Positions 1-6,087 are shown, counted from the first letter of the stretch. The stretch: DNA of 7,977 nucleotides from an uncultured Clostridia bacterium (GCA_937874275.1 CALNAU010000236.1:1-7977); one strand, 5' to 3'. Notes: generated by a model not told the origin, from the letters alone. Made by a program: numbers and translations.

Positions 1-2
1 AG

Positions 3-230
3 ACGCCGCCAAGCGCGCAGGGCACGACCACGTATCGCCCGCCCACGCAGCCGGGCCAGACACCGCCCACCGCGCCGGGCACAACCGCCAATACACCGCC
101 CACCACGCAGCCTGGGCAAAACGCCCCGCAGACGGGCCAGAGCGCCCCGCAGCAAGGCCAGCCCCAGGGCCCCGAGGAAACGGCCAGGAAGCAGGCTGAG
201 CGCCGACGCAGAACAGACCGGCACGCCTGA
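3..230 (+). CDS. C-terminal tail of an unidentified protein (Pro/Gln/Thr-rich), 5' end outside window
   Basis: The frame that ends at the TGA at 228-230 is open from the left edge and gives 75 residues of low-complexity sequence rich in Thr, Pro, Gln and Gly. The unit TQPGQ occurs twice and TPPT-like blocks recur, and the protein then ends in a short basic segment (ARKQAERRRRTDRHA). No catalytic domain is visible, so the product cannot be named from this piece. Tails of this composition are common at the C-terminus of clostridial class A penicillin-binding proteins and other cell-surface proteins, and the next genes also encode envelope proteins. A PBP1A-like transglycosylase/transpeptidase is therefore my best guess, but only a guess. 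The reading frame itself is well supported by its composition and by the terminator-like hairpin that follows. Confidence 0.6.
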   Translation, partial: TPPSAQGTTTYRPPTQPGQTPPTAPGTTANTPPTTQPGQNAPQTGQSAPQQGQPQGPEETARKQAERRRRTDRHA

Positions 231-266
231 CGCATACCGTGAAGGGGAACGACTGAACGACCAACC

Positions 267-308
267 GGGCTGCCGCGGCCAAGCTTCGCCGCGGCAGCCC
301 ATTCCTAT
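267..308 (+). terminator. GC-rich terminator-like hairpin after the first gene
   Basis: A perfect 13-bp inverted repeat (GGGCTGCCGCGGC at 267-279, GCCGCGGCAGCCC at 288-300) has an 8-base loop. It lies 36 bases after the stop of the upstream gene and just before the next promoter. The following bases (ATTCCTAT) hold few Ts, so it is a strong hairpin but an imperfect intrinsic terminator. Confidence 0.55.
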
Positions 309-318
309 CATGCGTGGT

Positions 319-347
319 TTGACGGAATAAGGCCGCGCCCTTATAAT
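319..347 (+). promoter_or_regulatory. Sigma-A-type promoter for the first operon
   Basis: TTGACG (319-324) and TATAAT (342-347) are separated by exactly 17 bases, one mismatch from the full consensus. The expected transcription start is about 353-356. That lies downstream of the ATG at 349, so 349 cannot be the translation start and the ATG at 382 is favoured. Confidence 0.85.
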
Positions 348-372
348 CATGAAGCGGCTGACAGCCGCTTGC

Positions 373-377
373 GGAGG
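373..377 (+). promoter_or_regulatory. Ribosome binding site deciding the start at 382
   Basis: GGAGG lies 4 bases before the ATG at 382. The in-frame ATG at 349 has no purine-rich site upstream and falls before the predicted transcription start. The next in-frame ATG, at 421, also has no such site. Confidence 0.7.
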
Positions 378-381
378 CAGG

Positions 382-1491
382 ATGGAGAGCTTTTCCCGCG
401 GTGAGCGCAACAACACAAAGATGGTGGCACTGATTGGTGCCATTTTGGTCGTCATCGTGCTGATTCTATACCTGGCCGGCGCCTTTGGCGGCGGGCCCAG
501 GCGGTTAAGCGCGCGCAAATTACGCCCCGTGGTCTCCCAACAGGTGACGCCCTTTGGCGACCGGCTGCTGTACTATGACGGCGGCACCATCTTTTGTCTG
601 AGTTCCAACGGCACCGAGCTGTGGAAATATGTGCTGGGCTCCAATGCCGGCTTTGCCGTGTCCGACCGCCTGGTGGTGGCCTGGGTCGGTTCCCACCTGC
701 ATATTCTGGATCGCAACGGCCGCGTCACCTTCAACGACCGGCTGACCGACAACATACAGTTCGCCAAGGCGGGCACCCAGTATGTGGCCGCCGTGGTGGG
801 CGACAGCATCAGCCCCTCGCTGGTGATCAAGGATGTCAACGGCCTCAACGTGGACAGCGAATCCGTCGCCTACGAGGACAAGATGATACTTGACCTGGGG
901 TTCTTTGAAAACGGCGAATACCTGTGGACAACGGCGCTGGACATCATGGGCGTGGCGCCCATGACGGTGATGAACATGTACCGCGTGGGCGCGATGAACA
1001 CGGGAGAGCTGGAGCTGGGCGAGGAAATTACCTACGCGGTGCTCTACTCCGGGCAGAAGCTGCACGTCATCAATACCCGCGACATCAAGCGCTTTGACAG
1101 CCGCGGCACGCAGGATCCGTTTGCCAAACAGCTGGTCTATGGCTGGCGGCTGATTGACAGCGTCACTGGCGGCGGCGATGCCACGATGCTGTTTGCCCCC
1201 GAGATGGAAGTGGGCGATGTGCAGCAGATGACCGAGCTGCGCGTGCTGTCGGGTACCAACCGGGACAGCCGCTACACCCTGCCCGATACCTGCGTGGGCG
1301 CCGGCATCTGGGGCAACACGCTGTTTGCCTTTTCCGGCGAAATCCTCTACCGGGCGGATTTGTCCGCCCAGCGTTTTTCCGCGCTGCAGACCACCATCCC
1401 CGACCGCATCACCGGCTACATCGGCCGCCTGAGCAACGGGGTGGCCCTGGTCAACTGCGGCGATGATGTATGGGCCGTCACGCTGCCCTGA
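382..1491 (+). CDS. Membrane-anchored beta-propeller-like protein (DUF5711-like)
   Basis: The protein has 369 residues when read from the ATG at 382, the start supported by a GGAGG site and by the promoter position. A short polar N-terminus (residues 1-13) is followed by one hydrophobic segment (about 14-35) and then a long extracytoplasmic region. That region holds repeating beta-strand-like blocks, such as LLYYDGGTIFCLSSNGTELW and LHILDRNGRV, of the kind seen in PQQ/YncE-type propellers. This matches the DUF5711 family of clostridial single-pass membrane proteins, whose function is not established. No catalytic motif is visible; a scaffold or binding role at the cell surface is an inference. 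It is the first gene of its operon, 15 bases upstream of the CvpA-family gene. The family name rests on architecture and recall of the sequence style, not on a search. Confidence 0.8.
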   Translation: MESFSRGERNNTKMVALIGAILVVIVLILYLAGAFGGGPRRLSARKLRPVVSQQVTPFGDRLLYYDGGTIFCLSSNGTELWKYVLGSNAGFAVSDRLVVAWVGSHLHILDRNGRVTFNDRLTDNIQFAKAGTQYVAAVVGDSISPSLVIKDVNGLNVDSESVAYEDKMILDLGFFENGEYLWTTALDIMGVAPMTVMNMYRVGAMNTGELELGEEITYAVLYSGQKLHVINTRDIKRFDSRGTQDPFAKQLVYGWRLIDSVTGGGDATMLFAPEMEVGDVQQMTELRVLSGTNRDSRYTLPDTCVGAGIWGNTLFAFSGEILYRADLSAQRFSALQTTIPDRITGYIGRLSNGVALVNCGDDVWAVTLP

Positions 1492-1506
1492 TAGGAAGGA
1501 GGCCGC

Positions 1507-2208
1507 ATGAACTTCGTTGACATAGCCATCCTGCTGGTGGTGGGCATCAGCGTGATTTATGGCTTCTACCATGGGTTCATCCAGACGGTGGCCAATCTGG
1601 CCGCTGCCCTGCTGTCTATCGGCGCCGCGTTCATGTTCGGCCCGCGGGTGGCAGGCCTGTTCATGGCTAACACCGGGCTGACCACCATGCTGTCCACCTA
1701 TACGGATGCGGTGGTGCGCGTGGGGGATTATGACCTGGCCTCCTCCCAGGTGGCCGGCATCACCCAGAGCACCATCGATACCATCCTGCGCTCGGTCAAG
1801 CTGCCCCAGCCCCTGGCCGACGTATTGCAGCAGAACCTCAGCACCCGCGCCTTTGAGCCCACGGGCGTCACCACCGTCAACGGCTATGTGTCGGGCACCA
1901 TCATTGCGGCGGCTGTGCAGGTGCTCAGCTACCTGCTGGTATTCGCCGCGGCGTATGTGGTGCTCACGTTCATCATCAGCCTCATTCGCCACGTGGCGGA
2001 TTTTCCCATCCTCAAGCAGATGGACTGGCTGGCCGGCGGGGCCTTTGGCCTGGCGCGCGGCGTGGTGTTTGTGTACCTGGCGCTGCTGCTGGTGCCGCTG
2101 ATTTCCACCATCGTGCCCACCGAGGGGGTTACCAAGCTGATTGAGCAAAGCACCCTGGCGCATCTGTTCAGCGGCGATGGCTTTTTCATCCGCGTGATAT
2201 CGCAATAA
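1507..2208 (+). CDS. CvpA-family membrane protein
   Basis: This 233-residue protein starts at an ATG preceded by AAGGAGG (1496-1502, 4-base spacer). The N-terminus (residues 1-25, NFVDIAILLVVGISVIYGFY then HGF) carries the typical CvpA pattern: an Asp near the start, a hydrophobic helix and a Gly-Phe-x-x-Gly-Phe turn. Predicted membrane segments lie at about 4-20, 27-49, 128-160 and 174-203. A larger polar loop at about 55-127 separates the two halves, giving the usual four-helix layout. CvpA was named for its requirement in colicin V production in E. coli and has been linked to envelope stress tolerance; its molecular activity is unknown. Firmicute members are often about 160-240 residues long. 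Close spacing to both neighbours indicates co-transcription. Confidence 0.88.
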   Translation: MNFVDIAILLVVGISVIYGFYHGFIQTVANLAAALLSIGAAFMFGPRVAGLFMANTGLTTMLSTYTDAVVRVGDYDLASSQVAGITQSTIDTILRSVKLPQPLADVLQQNLSTRAFEPTGVTTVNGYVSGTIIAAAVQVLSYLLVFAAAYVVLTFIISLIRHVADFPILKQMDWLAGGAFGLARGVVFVYLALLLVPLISTIVPTEGVTKLIEQSTLAHLFSGDGFFIRVISQ

Positions 2209-2242
2209 CCGATTTATGACTGTTTTCATGTTTGATTCTGAA

Positions 2243-2248
2243 AAGGAG
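2243..2248 (+). promoter_or_regulatory. Ribosome binding site deciding the start at 2257
   Basis: AAGGAG is only 2 bases from the ATG at 2251 but 8 bases from the in-frame ATG at 2257. The second spacing is normal for translation initiation, so 2257 is preferred. The choice changes the protein by two residues. Confidence 0.65.
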
Positions 2249-2256
2249 ACATGCCC

Positions 2257-2796
2257 ATGACCGGCAAGACCAACCGCCTGGCGCTGTCAGCCCTGTTTGT
2301 GGCGGTGATGCTGGTGTTGGGGTACGTAGAATCCCTGATTCCCATCGGCGGGGTGCCGGGCATCAAGGTGGGCCTGGCCAACTCCGTGCTGCTGCTCAGC
2401 CTGTACTGGCTTGGCATCACCATCTCCATCCAGCTGATGCTGGTCAAGGTGTTCTTGAGCGCCTTCATGTTTGGCGGTTTCATGGCGCTGCCCTACAGCC
2501 TGGCGGGCGGTGTGCTGAGCCTGGCCGTGATGATTTTGCTGATCTTTGTCGTGCGCGGTGTCAGCCCTATCGGCGCCGGCGTGGCGGGCGCTGTGGCGCA
2601 CAATGTGGCCCAGGTGTCGGTGGCGATGTTCATCCTGCAATTGCCGCAGCTGGTCTATTACATGGCCATTCTGGTGTTGGTGGCACTGGTGACAGGCGCT
2701 GTCACCGGCACGGTGGCCAAGCTGCTGATGAAGCACCTGCCCCCCTCCTATAAGCCCCTGCCCCGGAAGGGCAATGGCCAGCAGGCCGCGCCATAA
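2257..2796 (+). CDS. Gx transporter family protein (heptaprenyl diphosphate synthase component I-like, PF07456 type)
   Basis: This is a 179-residue, highly hydrophobic protein with about five to six membrane segments (roughly 8-28, 37-55, 58-76, 80-100, 104-128, 132-157). The signature GVPGIKVGLAN at residues 32-42 and GAVAHNVAQV at 111-120 are typical of the family called Gx transporter or heptaprenyl diphosphate synthase component I. The older enzyme name is likely misleading. The fold and motifs resemble the small-molecule-binding S components of ECF transporters, so uptake of a small substrate is the more plausible role. In many Firmicutes this family sits beside NusG-domain-II or FMN-binding proteins; none is present here, so context does not indicate a substrate. 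It is the last gene of the first operon, 48 bases after the CvpA-family gene and 33 bases before a terminator. Confidence 0.88.
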   Translation: MTGKTNRLALSALFVAVMLVLGYVESLIPIGGVPGIKVGLANSVLLLSLYWLGITISIQLMLVKVFLSAFMFGGFMALPYSLAGGVLSLAVMILLIFVVRGVSPIGAGVAGAVAHNVAQVSVAMFILQLPQLVYYMAILVLVALVTGAVTGTVAKLLMKHLPPSYKPLPRKGNGQQAAP

Positions 2797-2829
2797 GGCA
2801 CATCTACCAAGTTTGACCCGTTCATCTCC

Positions 2830-2850
2830 ACCTGCGCCAGCAGGTTTTTT
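2830..2850 (+). terminator. Intrinsic terminator of the first operon
   Basis: A 6-bp stem (ACCTGC at 2830-2835, GCAGGT at 2840-2845) with a 4-base loop GCCA runs straight into a run of Ts (2845-2850). It lies 33 bases after the stop of the Gx transporter gene and before the next promoter. Confidence 0.8.
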
Positions 2851-2899
2851 GATATGCATTTTTTGTTCTGCACGGCATGTAACAAAAAGGTCAAATGTA

Positions 2900-2928
2900 T
2901 TGTTCGGTGTGGGCAATCGTGCGATAAT
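2900..2928 (+). promoter_or_regulatory. Probable promoter of the glycosidase/deacetylase operon
   Basis: TTGTTC (2900-2905) and GATAAT (2923-2928) are 17 bases apart, and TGC directly before the -10 hexamer gives an extended -10 element. The expected transcription start near 2935 leaves a leader of about 22 bases before the ATG at 2957. Confidence 0.6.
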
Positions 2929-2945
2929 GGCTGCATCGAAGAGAC

Positions 2946-2951
2946 GGAGGG
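2946..2951 (+). promoter_or_regulatory. Ribosome binding site deciding the start at 2957
   Basis: GGAGGG is followed by a 5-base spacer and the ATG at 2957. The open frame runs back to 2774, but that stretch crosses the upstream terminator and promoter and overlaps the Gx transporter gene. Only the 2957 start places a signal peptide at the N-terminus. Confidence 0.8.
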
Positions 2952-2956
2952 CTGGT

Positions 2957-3934
2957 ATGCGAATGGGTTGGCACAGGACATTGGTTTTGGTCGCGGCGAT
3001 TGTGCTGTTGTGCGGCGCGGGGCAGGTGCCTTTGGCGCGCGCGGAGGAGCAGGCCCCCATCGCCTATCCACCGCTGACGGAGGACGGCTACCTGCCGGCA
3101 GACAGCGCGCAGGAGGAGTTTGTCCACGCCGATGTCAAGGCCGGGCGCTGGGTCTATGTGTCGCGCACCCTGCATATCGAGATTGAGCGCTTCAAGGGCA
3201 AGGTGGAGGGCAGGGGTACGGTATGGTTTGTGTCCGACATCAAGGCCAAGGACGGCATGCTGCTGCGCTCCTTCCAGGAGTCCCCCGAGAAGCCCGGCAA
3301 AAAGAAGACGCGCCCCGAATACATCGCCCAGAAAAACCGCGTGGTCTACGCCCAGAATGGCGATTTGTGGACCTGGCGCATGGAGGATAAGCGCTACCCC
3401 GGCATCATCATCCGCGATGGGCAGATAGTGCAGGAAAAGACCTACAAAAAGATGGTGGAGGCTCAGCCGCCGCTGGACGAAATGTCCCTGTACACCGATG
3501 GGCGCATCGAGGTGCACCACCCCGGCGAATTCACCGGGCAGGCGTACCTCGACCGCGGTGCCTATGATGTATTCTCCTTCGGGCCCATCCTCATCCGCGA
3601 TGGGGTGATCGACGCCCGGCTGGAGAAGTTCTTCACCTCGGCCCAGCCCCGCAGCGCCATTGGGATGATTGAGCCCGGCCATTATGTGGGCGTGATGGTG
3701 GAGGGCCGCACCAAGCGCAGCTTCGGTGCCAGCCTCAAGTTTGTGGCCGGTGTGATGAAGGAGCGCGGCTGCACCCTAGCCTTTAACCTGGATGGCGGGC
3801 AAACCTCGGCCATGGTGTTCATGGGCACCTTGGTGATGAAGGAGCCCACCTACAACGGCTATACCAACACCCGCAACCAGCCCGATATCATCGGCATCGG
3901 CACGTCGGACGACGTGAAGGTATTCCACAAGTGA
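2957..3934 (+). CDS. Exported phosphodiester glycosidase family protein (NAGPA-like domain)
   Basis: This 325-residue protein has a signal peptide: positive residues at 1-7, a hydrophobic core at about 9-25, and an Ala-Arg-Ala site with cleavage likely after residue 29. The C-terminal half has the hallmarks of the phosphodiester glycosidase (NAGPA, PF09992) family: SFGP at 207-210, the PRSAIGM...GR stretch at 231-251, NLDGGQTSAM at 277-286, and the closing PDIIGIG at 310-316. In animals this domain removes GlcNAc from a phosphodiester to uncover mannose-6-phosphate. Bacterial members act outside the cytoplasm and mostly have unknown substrates. Residues 62-200, including VYVSRTLHIEIERF at 66-79, form the usual N-terminal part of the domain. 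The stop codon overlaps the GTG start of the deacetylase gene by 4 bases, indicating translational coupling and a shared pathway. The family call is firm; the substrate is unknown. Confidence 0.88.
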   Translation: MRMGWHRTLVLVAAIVLLCGAGQVPLARAEEQAPIAYPPLTEDGYLPADSAQEEFVHADVKAGRWVYVSRTLHIEIERFKGKVEGRGTVWFVSDIKAKDGMLLRSFQESPEKPGKKKTRPEYIAQKNRVVYAQNGDLWTWRMEDKRYPGIIIRDGQIVQEKTYKKMVEAQPPLDEMSLYTDGRIEVHHPGEFTGQAYLDRGAYDVFSFGPILIRDGVIDARLEKFFTSAQPRSAIGMIEPGHYVGVMVEGRTKRSFGASLKFVAGVMKERGCTLAFNLDGGQTSAMVFMGTLVMKEPTYNGYTNTRNQPDIIGIGTSDDVKVFHK

Positions 3935-5073
3935 GGCGCCTGTTGTGGCTGACCGGGCTTGTGCTGCTGCTGTGCCTGCCCGCGCTGGCGGAGGATATCA
4001 CCGCCGGCAGCAGCTTTTCGCCGGGCAGCGCCAAGGCGGTGCGCGCGCTGACCGACCGGGATTACACCACCCACTGGGCGGGCTCAGGCGCACTGACCAT
4101 CAAGGCGGAGCAGCCCATCCACGGCCTGTACCTGTGCTGGACGCAGCGGCCGGAGGGTTACACCGTGGAGGGAGAATCCCAGGGCGGGCTGTGGCAGGAA
4201 GTGGCTACTCTGCCGCAGGAGGGCTTCGCCCACGAGTATGTGCCGCTGGAAGCGGGGTATGCAGCGGTGCGCCTGCAGCCCAAGGGGCGCGCGCGCCTGG
4301 CCGAAATCTATGTGCTGGGGGCCGGTGATGTGCCCAGCTGGGTGCAGCGCTGGCGGCCTACCGTGGATAAGTGCGATATGCTGGTGCTGGCCGCCCACCC
4401 GGACGACGAGGTGGTCATGTTTGGGGGCACGCTGCCCCACTACGCCGGGCAGCTTGATAAAAAGGTGCTGGTCGCCACCATGACCACGCCCAGCACGCGC
4501 CGCCGCAGCGAACTGCTCGATAGCCTGTGGACCTGCGGGGTGAAGGATTACCCAGTGTTTGGCTCCTTCGCCGATAAATACTTCCGCTCCATGAGTGCCG
4601 CGTACAAGCTGTGGGGCACCCGCAAGGTGCGCTCCTTCGTGGTGGAGCTGTACCGCAAGCATCAGCCCGAGGCGGTGGTCACCCACGACAAGCGGGGCGA
4701 GTATGGGCACGGCGCGCACCAGCTGTGTGCAGATGTGGCCCGCGCCGCGGTGGACTACGCCGCCAACCCGGAAAACTATGTGGACATCTACGAGCAATAC
4801 GGCACCTGGCAGGTGAAAAAGTTGTACCTCCACCTGGCTAAGGAGGGCGCCTTGGAGATGGATTGGGACGCCCCCCTGTCCGCCTTTGACGGCAAAACCG
4901 GCTTTGAGGTAGCCCAGGATGCCTACCAGAAGCACCGCAGCCAGCACCAATTCGGCTTTGAGGTGTATGGCCGCAAGAGCCGCTACAGCAGCTACCGCTT
5001 CGGCCTGGTGCACACCACCGTGGGGCCGGATAGGCAGATGAATGACTTTCTGGAGAATATCCCCAGCCAATAG
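3931..5073 (+). CDS. Exported PIG-L family deacetylase with N-terminal carbohydrate-binding-like domain
   Basis: This 380-residue protein begins at a GTG that overlaps the previous stop (GTGA), with GAAGG at 3916-3920 as a plausible ribosome binding site. Residues 1-20 form a signal peptide ending ALA before Glu21. Residues about 24-131 look like a discoidin/F5-8C-type (CBM32-like) beta-sandwich, beginning with an SSFSPGSAKAVRALTDRDYTTHW-like pattern. The PIG-L domain follows: AHPDDE at 155-160 and EYGHGAH at 257-263. By analogy with MshB, His156, Asp159 and His263 would bind zinc, Asp158 would be the base, and His260 would assist catalysis; all are present. The family removes N-acetyl groups from GlcNAc-containing glycans or glycolipids. 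Export plus a putative sugar-binding domain suggests an extracellular glycan substrate. The CBM assignment is less certain than the deacetylase call. Confidence 0.9.
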   Translation: MRRLLWLTGLVLLLCLPALAEDITAGSSFSPGSAKAVRALTDRDYTTHWAGSGALTIKAEQPIHGLYLCWTQRPEGYTVEGESQGGLWQEVATLPQEGFAHEYVPLEAGYAAVRLQPKGRARLAEIYVLGAGDVPSWVQRWRPTVDKCDMLVLAAHPDDEVVMFGGTLPHYAGQLDKKVLVATMTTPSTRRRSELLDSLWTCGVKDYPVFGSFADKYFRSMSAAYKLWGTRKVRSFVVELYRKHQPEAVVTHDKRGEYGHGAHQLCADVARAAVDYAANPENYVDIYEQYGTWQVKKLYLHLAKEGALEMDWDAPLSAFDGKTGFEVAQDAYQKHRSQHQFGFEVYGRKSRYSSYRFGLVHTTVGPDRQMNDFLENIPSQ

Positions 5074-5074
5074 C

Positions 5075-5143
5075 ACTTGCCGAATTTGCCAGTGATGCCC
5101 CGCCCGTGTAAAGCGAGCGGGCATCTTTACAACATCGGCAAGT
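5075..5143 (+). terminator. Nested inverted repeats after the deacetylase gene; terminator-like inner hairpin
   Basis: An inner stem GATGCCC (5094-5100) pairs with GGGCATC (5119-5125), extendable by two G-C pairs past a bulged C, and is followed by a short TTT. This could terminate the operon, although the T run is weak. A perfect 9-bp outer repeat, ACTTGCCGA (5075-5083) and TCGGCAAGT (5135-5143), encloses it. A third repeat, TGTAAAG (5107-5113) and CTTTACA (5125-5131), cannot form at the same time as the inner stem. The structure begins two bases after the stop codon. Confidence 0.55.
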
Positions 5144-5154
5144 TATGTCAGAAT
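5126..5154 (+). promoter_or_regulatory. Possible promoter of the DUF4428 gene
   Basis: TTTACA (5126-5131) and CAGAAT (5149-5154) are 17 bases apart. The -35 matches five of six consensus bases and the -10 only four, so this is a tentative call. It lies within the right half of the nested inverted repeats. The expected transcription start is near 5161, about 40 bases before the ATG at 5201. Confidence 0.35.
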
Positions 5155-5200
5155 ACAGGCATAAAAATATAGCAATCCGCACGATAGAGGAGGAGCAGCC

Positions 5201-6016
5201 ATGGGACTGTTTGATAAGAAATATTGTGATATCTGTAACGAAAAGATAGGCCTGTTGGGCAACCGCAAGCTGTCCGACGGCAACCTGTGCAAGGACTGCG
5301 CGAGGAACCTTTCTCCCTGGATGACGGACAGGCGCACCTCCTCCGTCGAGGAGATTCGGCAGCACCTGGCCTACCGGGAGCAGAACAAGCAGGCCGTGGC
5401 GGCCATTCAGCCTACCCGCGTGCTGGGTAACGCCACCAAGGTTTATATCGACGAGCGTGGCCAGCGCTTCTTCGTTACCCGTCAGAACGACTGGCGCGGC
5501 AGCAACCCGGATATCCTGGACCTGTCTCAGGTAATCGATACCGAGCTCAGCGTGGAGGAGGACAAGCGGGAGCTGTATCAGGAATCGCCTGATGGCAAGC
5601 GCGTCAGCTACGACCCGCCCAGGTATGATTGCACCTATCAGTTTGACATCCTCATCCGCGTCAACTCCCCCTATTTCGACCAGATTTCGTTTGAATTAAC
5701 CGACGAGCGGCCGGACAGCCCCTATACCGATGCCTACCGGGATTATGAGCGCCAGGCTGATGAGCTGCGCCGTGCGCTGAAGCCGGATCCGGCAGCAGCC
5801 TCCGCTCCCGTGGCTCAGCCCGTGCAGCCTGCCCCAGCGGCGCAGCAGGGCGCTTGGGTGTGCGCCTGCGGCGCCAGCAACCAGGGCAAGTTCTGCGGCG
5901 AATGCGGCGCCAGGAAGCTGGAGGCTTCCCGCTGCGGCAACTGCGGCTGGCAGGCGGCTGAAGGGGTCAACCCGCCTAAGTTCTGCCCGGAGTGCGGCAC
6001 GCCGTTCGGGCAATAA
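5201..6016 (+). CDS. DUF4428 domain protein with C-terminal double zinc ribbon
   Basis: This 271-residue, apparently cytoplasmic protein starts at an ATG preceded by GGAGG (5189-5193, 7-base spacer). Residues 1-45 form a DUF4428-type zinc ribbon: C9-x2-C12 and C30-x2-C33 around the phrase KIGLLGNRKLSDGNLCKDC (15-33). Residues about 50-195 form a mixed, charged middle domain I do not recognise; it includes RFFVTRQNDW at 89-98 and ends in a Glu/Arg-rich helix (about 176-195). A Pro/Ala/Gln linker (196-217) leads to two more ribbons, C221-x-C223 with C232-x2-C235 and C245-x2-C248 with C262-x2-C265. No signal peptide or membrane segment is visible. Function is unknown; paired ribbons suggest binding to nucleic acid or protein. 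It appears to be a single-gene transcription unit, set off from its neighbours by hairpins. Confidence 0.85.
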   Translation: MGLFDKKYCDICNEKIGLLGNRKLSDGNLCKDCARNLSPWMTDRRTSSVEEIRQHLAYREQNKQAVAAIQPTRVLGNATKVYIDERGQRFFVTRQNDWRGSNPDILDLSQVIDTELSVEEDKRELYQESPDGKRVSYDPPRYDCTYQFDILIRVNSPYFDQISFELTDERPDSPYTDAYRDYERQADELRRALKPDPAAASAPVAQPVQPAPAAQQGAWVCACGASNQGKFCGECGARKLEASRCGNCGWQAAEGVNPPKFCPECGTPFGQ

Positions 6017-6035
6017 TCGCTTCTTTCGCCTTGAT

Positions 6036-6060
6036 GCCGCCGGGTATTCCGCCCGGCGGC
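6036..6060 (+). terminator. GC-rich hairpin after the DUF4428 gene
   Basis: A perfect 9-bp stem (GCCGCCGGG at 6036-6044, CCCGGCGGC at 6052-6060) has a 7-base loop and lies 20 bases after the stop codon. The following bases (CTTGCATGCTTG) are only partly T-rich, so termination is plausible but not textbook. Confidence 0.55.
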
Positions 6061-6061
6061 C

Positions 6062-6087
6062 TTGCATGCTTGCCTTGCGCCATGCAA
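6062..6087. promoter_or_regulatory. Palindromic site overlapping the MATE promoter, possible operator
   Basis: TTGCATG (6062-6068) and CATGCAA (6081-6087) form a perfect 7-bp dyad with a 12-base centre. That centre contains the -35 hexamer of the MATE gene promoter. Location and symmetry suit a regulator binding site, but no regulator gene is in the window and chance cannot be excluded. Confidence 0.3.

Noticed and set aside
3..230. Repeat-rich DNA at the left edge as a CRISPR array or tandem repeat locus
   Set aside because: The repeats are short, irregular and in frame, giving a Pro/Gln/Thr protein tail; there are no equal-length repeats with unique spacers.
231..381. Riboswitch or small RNA in the gap before the propeller gene
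   Set aside because: The hairpin is placed as a terminator and the promoter leaves a leader of only about 28 bases, too short for a riboswitch.
520..2229. A 569-codon open frame on the minus strand opposite the propeller and CvpA-family genes
   Set aside because: Its product is rich in His, Gln and Gly with no domain pattern, as expected when GC-rich third positions of the real + strand codons are read backwards. The + strand frames have ribosome binding sites, membrane helices and recognisable families.
2774..2956. N-terminal extension of the phosphodiester glycosidase to the ATG at 2774
   Set aside because: It would overlap the Gx transporter gene, run through its terminator and the next promoter, and bury the signal peptide. 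The ATG at 2957 has a good ribosome binding site.
4084..5124. A 346-codon minus-strand open frame opposite the deacetylase gene
   Set aside because: It is a shadow of the PIG-L gene, whose catalytic motifs are intact on the + strand. The minus frame has no domain pattern, and its start lies inside the 3' inverted repeats.
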